42,295 bases of DNA from UBA3946 sp002385755 (GTDB taxonomy: Bacteria > Bacillota_I > Bacilli_A > ML615J-28 > CAG-698): NCBI GenBank assembly GCA_050953085.1, contig JBMNLX010000006.1:1-42295 (forward strand), written 5' to 3'. The stretch's first letter is position 1; each line of letters begins with the position of its first letter. Below are positions 40,171 to 42,295 of the stretch, one piece after another. The notes under the pieces are model-generated. The model made no database searches and was not told where the DNA came from. It was given only the letters and a program-made list of their open reading frames with translations. Position numbers and translations under genes: made by a program.

Positions 40171-41487
40171 ATGGAAAAAGAAATCAGTTTGCAGGAGTTG
40201 TTTAAAGTTTTATGGAAGGGGAAATTTATAATTCTCCTTACGGTCGCGATTGTGTTGACAGCCACGCTTATCGGCGTAAAAATATACGATAATGGTAAGT
40301 CGCAGGTATCAACGATCGTAACTTTGCAATGGGAAGGGATAGACGACGGGCAGTATCCCGACGGCAGCGCTTTTAATGACAGGCATCTAATTGATTCCTA
40401 CATTCTGCTTGAAACGGTTGAAAAACTTAACCTTTCTAATATTAACGGCAATGATTTGCGCAACGCCATCGTCATCACCCCAATCATCCCAAGCAATATC
40501 GTCTCGCAGATCGAGAAGGCGATTAAGGATGGAAAGAAATACGATTATTACCCGACTTATTATCGGCTTTCGCTTAACAACGGCGCGCTCAAAATTAGCG
40601 TGAGCCAGGCGCAGTCCTTGCTTACCGAGCTGGTGGAACAGTTTAGGGTCCGTTTCAATAAGAAATACGTTAATCAAACGCAGGTAAACAACATCATTAA
40701 CCTTGATTTTACCGAACTTGAATACGTGGATATCTACCAGATTCTCATCCATCAGACTGAATTGATCGAATCGGCGGCGTCGCTTCGCCTGGAGGAAAAC
40801 GAGCATTTCGTCTCCAATAATTTGAAGATTGGTTTTAACGATATCTTAATCCGCTGTAATTTGCTTCGCGGGACGACGCTCAAGCAGATCTCGTCGCGAA
40901 TTGACACGTATTATCTTGCGAAAAATGAGGAGTATTTAATCTCCCAATATACCCACGAGATTAACCGCCTGGAATCGGAGCTCTCGAAAGCGGTGGCGTA
41001 CGAGGCGAACCTTAGGGAAATAATCGAAAATTACGACGGGAACCAGCAGACGATTATCTTGCCCGGGGCCGACCCCGCGCAAATCATCGAGCTTGACACT
41101 TATTACAACAAACTTATGGACAACCTCCTAAACCAGCAAAAAATCATTATTGAGTTGGAAAATGAAATCGCCTATTACGACAAAATGATTGAGCGTTACA
41201 AAGGCGAGGATTCCGAATACGAGTTTGATCAGGAAGAACGGGCCGCGCAAGCCGTCGAACTCGAGGCGGATATCGCGGCTGCCGTCGCCATCCTGGAACA
41301 GTTAATCGACGACGCCAACGTTATTATCGGCGAGCATAACCAGGTGAAAGTTAGCGAGGTCATTAGGCCGCTTACCGCTCCCCAGCGCCAATCGGGGGTC
41401 AACCTATCCTTATACAGCGCCATCGCGTTGCTGGTCGGCTGCGGCTTGGGCGCTGCGATCGTTTTATTCAAGCATAAATGGCACTAA
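40171..41487 (+). CDS. Wzz-like polysaccharide chain-length/co-polymerase membrane protein
   Basis: A 438-residue protein with the polysaccharide co-polymerase layout: a cytosolic N-terminus ISLQELFKVLWKGKFIILLT leading into TM1 (residues 18-38), a long extracytoplasmic alpha-helical region with coiled-coil stretches (about 255-385), a proline-containing VSEVIRPLTAPQRQ segment and TM2 (about 412-434). No Walker motif or tyrosine-rich tail follows, so any partner kinase is elsewhere. It probably sets the length or export of surface polysaccharide. The Shine-Dalgarno AAGGAG is 16 nt from the ATG, longer than usual. Confidence 0.75.
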   Translation: MEKEISLQELFKVLWKGKFIILLTVAIVLTATLIGVKIYDNGKSQVSTIVTLQWEGIDDGQYPDGSAFNDRHLIDSYILLETVEKLNLSNINGNDLRNAIVITPIIPSNIVSQIEKAIKDGKKYDYYPTYYRLSLNNGALKISVSQAQSLLTELVEQFRVRFNKKYVNQTQVNNIINLDFTELEYVDIYQILIHQTELIESAASLRLEENEHFVSNNLKIGFNDILIRCNLLRGTTLKQISSRIDTYYLAKNEEYLISQYTHEINRLESELSKAVAYEANLREIIENYDGNQQTIILPGADPAQIIELDTYYNKLMDNLLNQQKIIIELENEIAYYDKMIERYKGEDSEYEFDQEERAAQAVELEADIAAAVAILEQLIDDANVIIGEHNQVKVSEVIRPLTAPQRQSGVNLSLYSAIALLVGCGLGAAIVLFKHKWH

Positions 41488-41507
41488 TCCCGGCGAGCCG
41501 GGATTTT
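41486..41507 (+). terminator. Terminator after the Wzz-like gene
   Basis: AATCCCGG (41486-41493), loop CGAG, CCGGGATT (41498-41505), then a short T-run. Confidence 0.8.
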
Positions 41508-41563
41508 ATATATCAAGTATAGCGATCTTTCTTTTCACATATACTATTATCGGGTGAATATTT

Positions 41564-42123
41564 GTGAAGAGATTAAATTTACGAAACGCCGTGACCCGCT
41601 GGCACGTTATCGGCGTTCCGGTTATCATCCTTATCGGCGTTCTTATGCATTTTGCTTTTTTCGTTTTTGGGGAAAACCTTTGTTTTTGGCTCCTTTTTTT
41701 CCCGTGAACGAAAGCGTCTGGGAGCATTTAAAGATGGCTTTTTGGCCCGCGCTCCTGTGGTGGGTTATCGGCTATTGGGCGCTTCGCGGTAAGGCGTCGC
41801 CGTCCGGGCGCTTGTGGTTTACCGCCGCCTTTTTCGCGGTCATAACGCCTCTGTGGCTCATCATTACCTTTTATTATTTCTACACCTCGGCTTTCGGGAT
41901 CGAGTCGGCCTTTATCGACGCGGCTATATATATATTGGCGGTCGCGACGGGTCAGGCGGCGGGACTTTGGCTTTACCGGCGTCTCCCGGAACGGCGGGTG
42001 TTGTTTTTTGCGGGCGTTTTTCTTCTTATCGCCTTGGCGGCGGCTTTCATATGGTTTACTTTTGACCCGCCGGAGGTCGCTCTGTTTTATGATTTCCGTC
42101 ATCGTCTTTACGGCATTCGCTAA
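41564..42123 (+). pseudogene. DUF6512-like membrane protein gene with a frameshift at a T7 tract
   Basis: From GTG 41564 (GGGTGA upstream) a frame reads MKRLNLRNAVTRWHVIGVPV and a hydrophobic helix up to LLFFP, then stops at TGA 41705-41707. The next frame continues naturally from FFPVNESVWEHLKMAFWP through four more hydrophobic segments to 42123. The switch falls at seven T (41694-41700). One extra T, or a -1 ribosomal slip there, joins the parts into one protein of about 186 residues that resembles the DUF6512 family. It may be a pseudogene, a phase-variable gene, a programmed frameshift or a sequencing error. The function is unknown. Confidence 0.7.
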
Positions 42124-42159
42124 AGAACTACAAATGTTGAAAAAAAATTGTAAAAAGAT

Positions 42160-42188
42160 TTGCGAAGTCGAGCGATATATAGTATAAT
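42160..42188 (+). promoter_or_regulatory. Promoter of the gene at the window end
   Basis: TTGCGA (42160-42165), 17-bp spacer, TATAAT (42183-42188), 27 bp before the ATG. Confidence 0.65.
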
Positions 42189-42215
42189 AACGTTATGGGA
42201 TAAGGAGAAAATATC

Positions 42216-42295
42216 ATGATAATGTTTGAAGCATTGAAAAAACTCGGCCTTTTTGAGAAAACCGACAATGTCGTCAAATTCGGGAGGGGTTTTTA
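42216..42295 (+). CDS. Partial gene, N-terminus only, unknown product
   Basis: AAGGAG (42202-42207) lies 8 nt before the ATG at 42216, and a good promoter lies upstream, so this is a genuine start. The 26 visible codons encode a soluble, mildly basic N-terminus (MIMFEALKKLGLFEKTDNVV) with no signal peptide. The gene continues beyond the window. The family cannot be assigned. Confidence 0.6.
   Translation, partial: MIMFEALKKLGLFEKTDNVVKFGRGF

Noticed and set aside
39923..40231. 102-codon plus-strand reading frame upstream of the Wzz-like gene
   Set aside because: Its peptide is rich in Arg, Pro and Asn with no domain features, it overlaps the Wzz-like start, and it lacks a ribosome binding site.
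1..42295. CRISPR arrays, tRNA or rRNA genes, intact transposases or prophage genes
   Set aside because: No regularly spaced direct repeats, cloverleaf-like sequences, rRNA segments or transposase/integrase motifs were recognised on either strand. This was by eye only; a tRNAscan or Rfam run was not possible.

Overview
The window reads as a chromosomal segment of a low-to-moderate GC Bacillota (Firmicutes) bacterium. TGA is used as an ordinary stop codon and tryptophan is TGG, so this is not the Mycoplasma code. Promoters are classical sigma-A type, very often with an extended TGn -10, and ribosome binding sites are AGGAGG-like. A CIRCE element precedes a heat-shock operon. A short gene at 6786-6959 (-) encodes an SspF-like alpha/beta small acid-soluble spore protein, and a Ku/DNA ligase pair is present. 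Together these suggest an endospore-forming, peptide-fermenting Bacilli-type organism (inference; no rRNA is in the window).

Layout. 1-331: AT-rich edge with a 49-codon remnant. 332-4097 (-): heterodimeric BmrCD/YheIH-type ABC exporter, divergent from a membrane-anchored XRE-family regulator (4297-5154) across an intergenic region holding a perfect 20-bp palindrome. 5255-6664: secreted 5'-nucleotidase-type lipoprotein. 6786-6959 (-): sspF-like gene. 7190-12997: complete oligopeptide ABC importer oppBCDF-oppA. 13134-14917: SGNH hydrolase overlapping a glycerate kinase. 15120-17918: trkA-trkH potassium uptake. 17992-18828: TPR protein. 19039-21390: GH18 lipoprotein. 21478-22479: lipoate ligase. 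22463-25404: DtxR-type regulator divergent from feoA-feoB and a small Cys-rich FeoB-associated protein. 25567-28125: CIRCE-hsp20-groES-groEL. 28304-29526: two decayed genes for secreted proteins. 29531-31229 (-): ATP-dependent ligase and Ku. 31305-32186 (-): flavodoxin/ferredoxin fusion. 32317-32769: ogt. 32849-33286: second hsp20. 33287-33990: an intergenic region rich in hairpins and repeats, with a small membrane-protein gene. 33991-35442: polysaccharide flippase. 35485-35973: tspO. 36127-37470: gdhA. 37799-37942: second small membrane protein. 38196-39857: fhs with an unusual structured leader. 40171-41487: Wzz-like chain-length protein. 41564-42123: DUF6512-like membrane protein broken at a T7 tract. 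42216-end: start of an unknown gene.

Functionally the window suits an anaerobic or microaerobic heterotroph. It imports oligopeptides (Opp), handles glutamate (GdhA) and one-carbon units (Fhs), and scavenges lipoate, ferrous iron (Feo) and nucleotides. It makes surface polysaccharide (flippase, Wzz-like protein). The Ku/ligase pair could repair breaks in a spore chromosome coated by SASP; this link is inference.

No CRISPR array, tRNA, rRNA, prophage or intact insertion sequence was seen. I did not find a wholly new multi-gene system. The most unusual signals are a perfect hairpin between the Shine-Dalgarno sequence and the start codon of fhs, the ATGAAAAT palindrome array and the 152-bp inverted-repeat unit in 33388-33943, the homopolymer frameshift in the DUF6512-like gene, and the leaderless DtxR-type gene facing an operator-like repeat at the feoA promoter.
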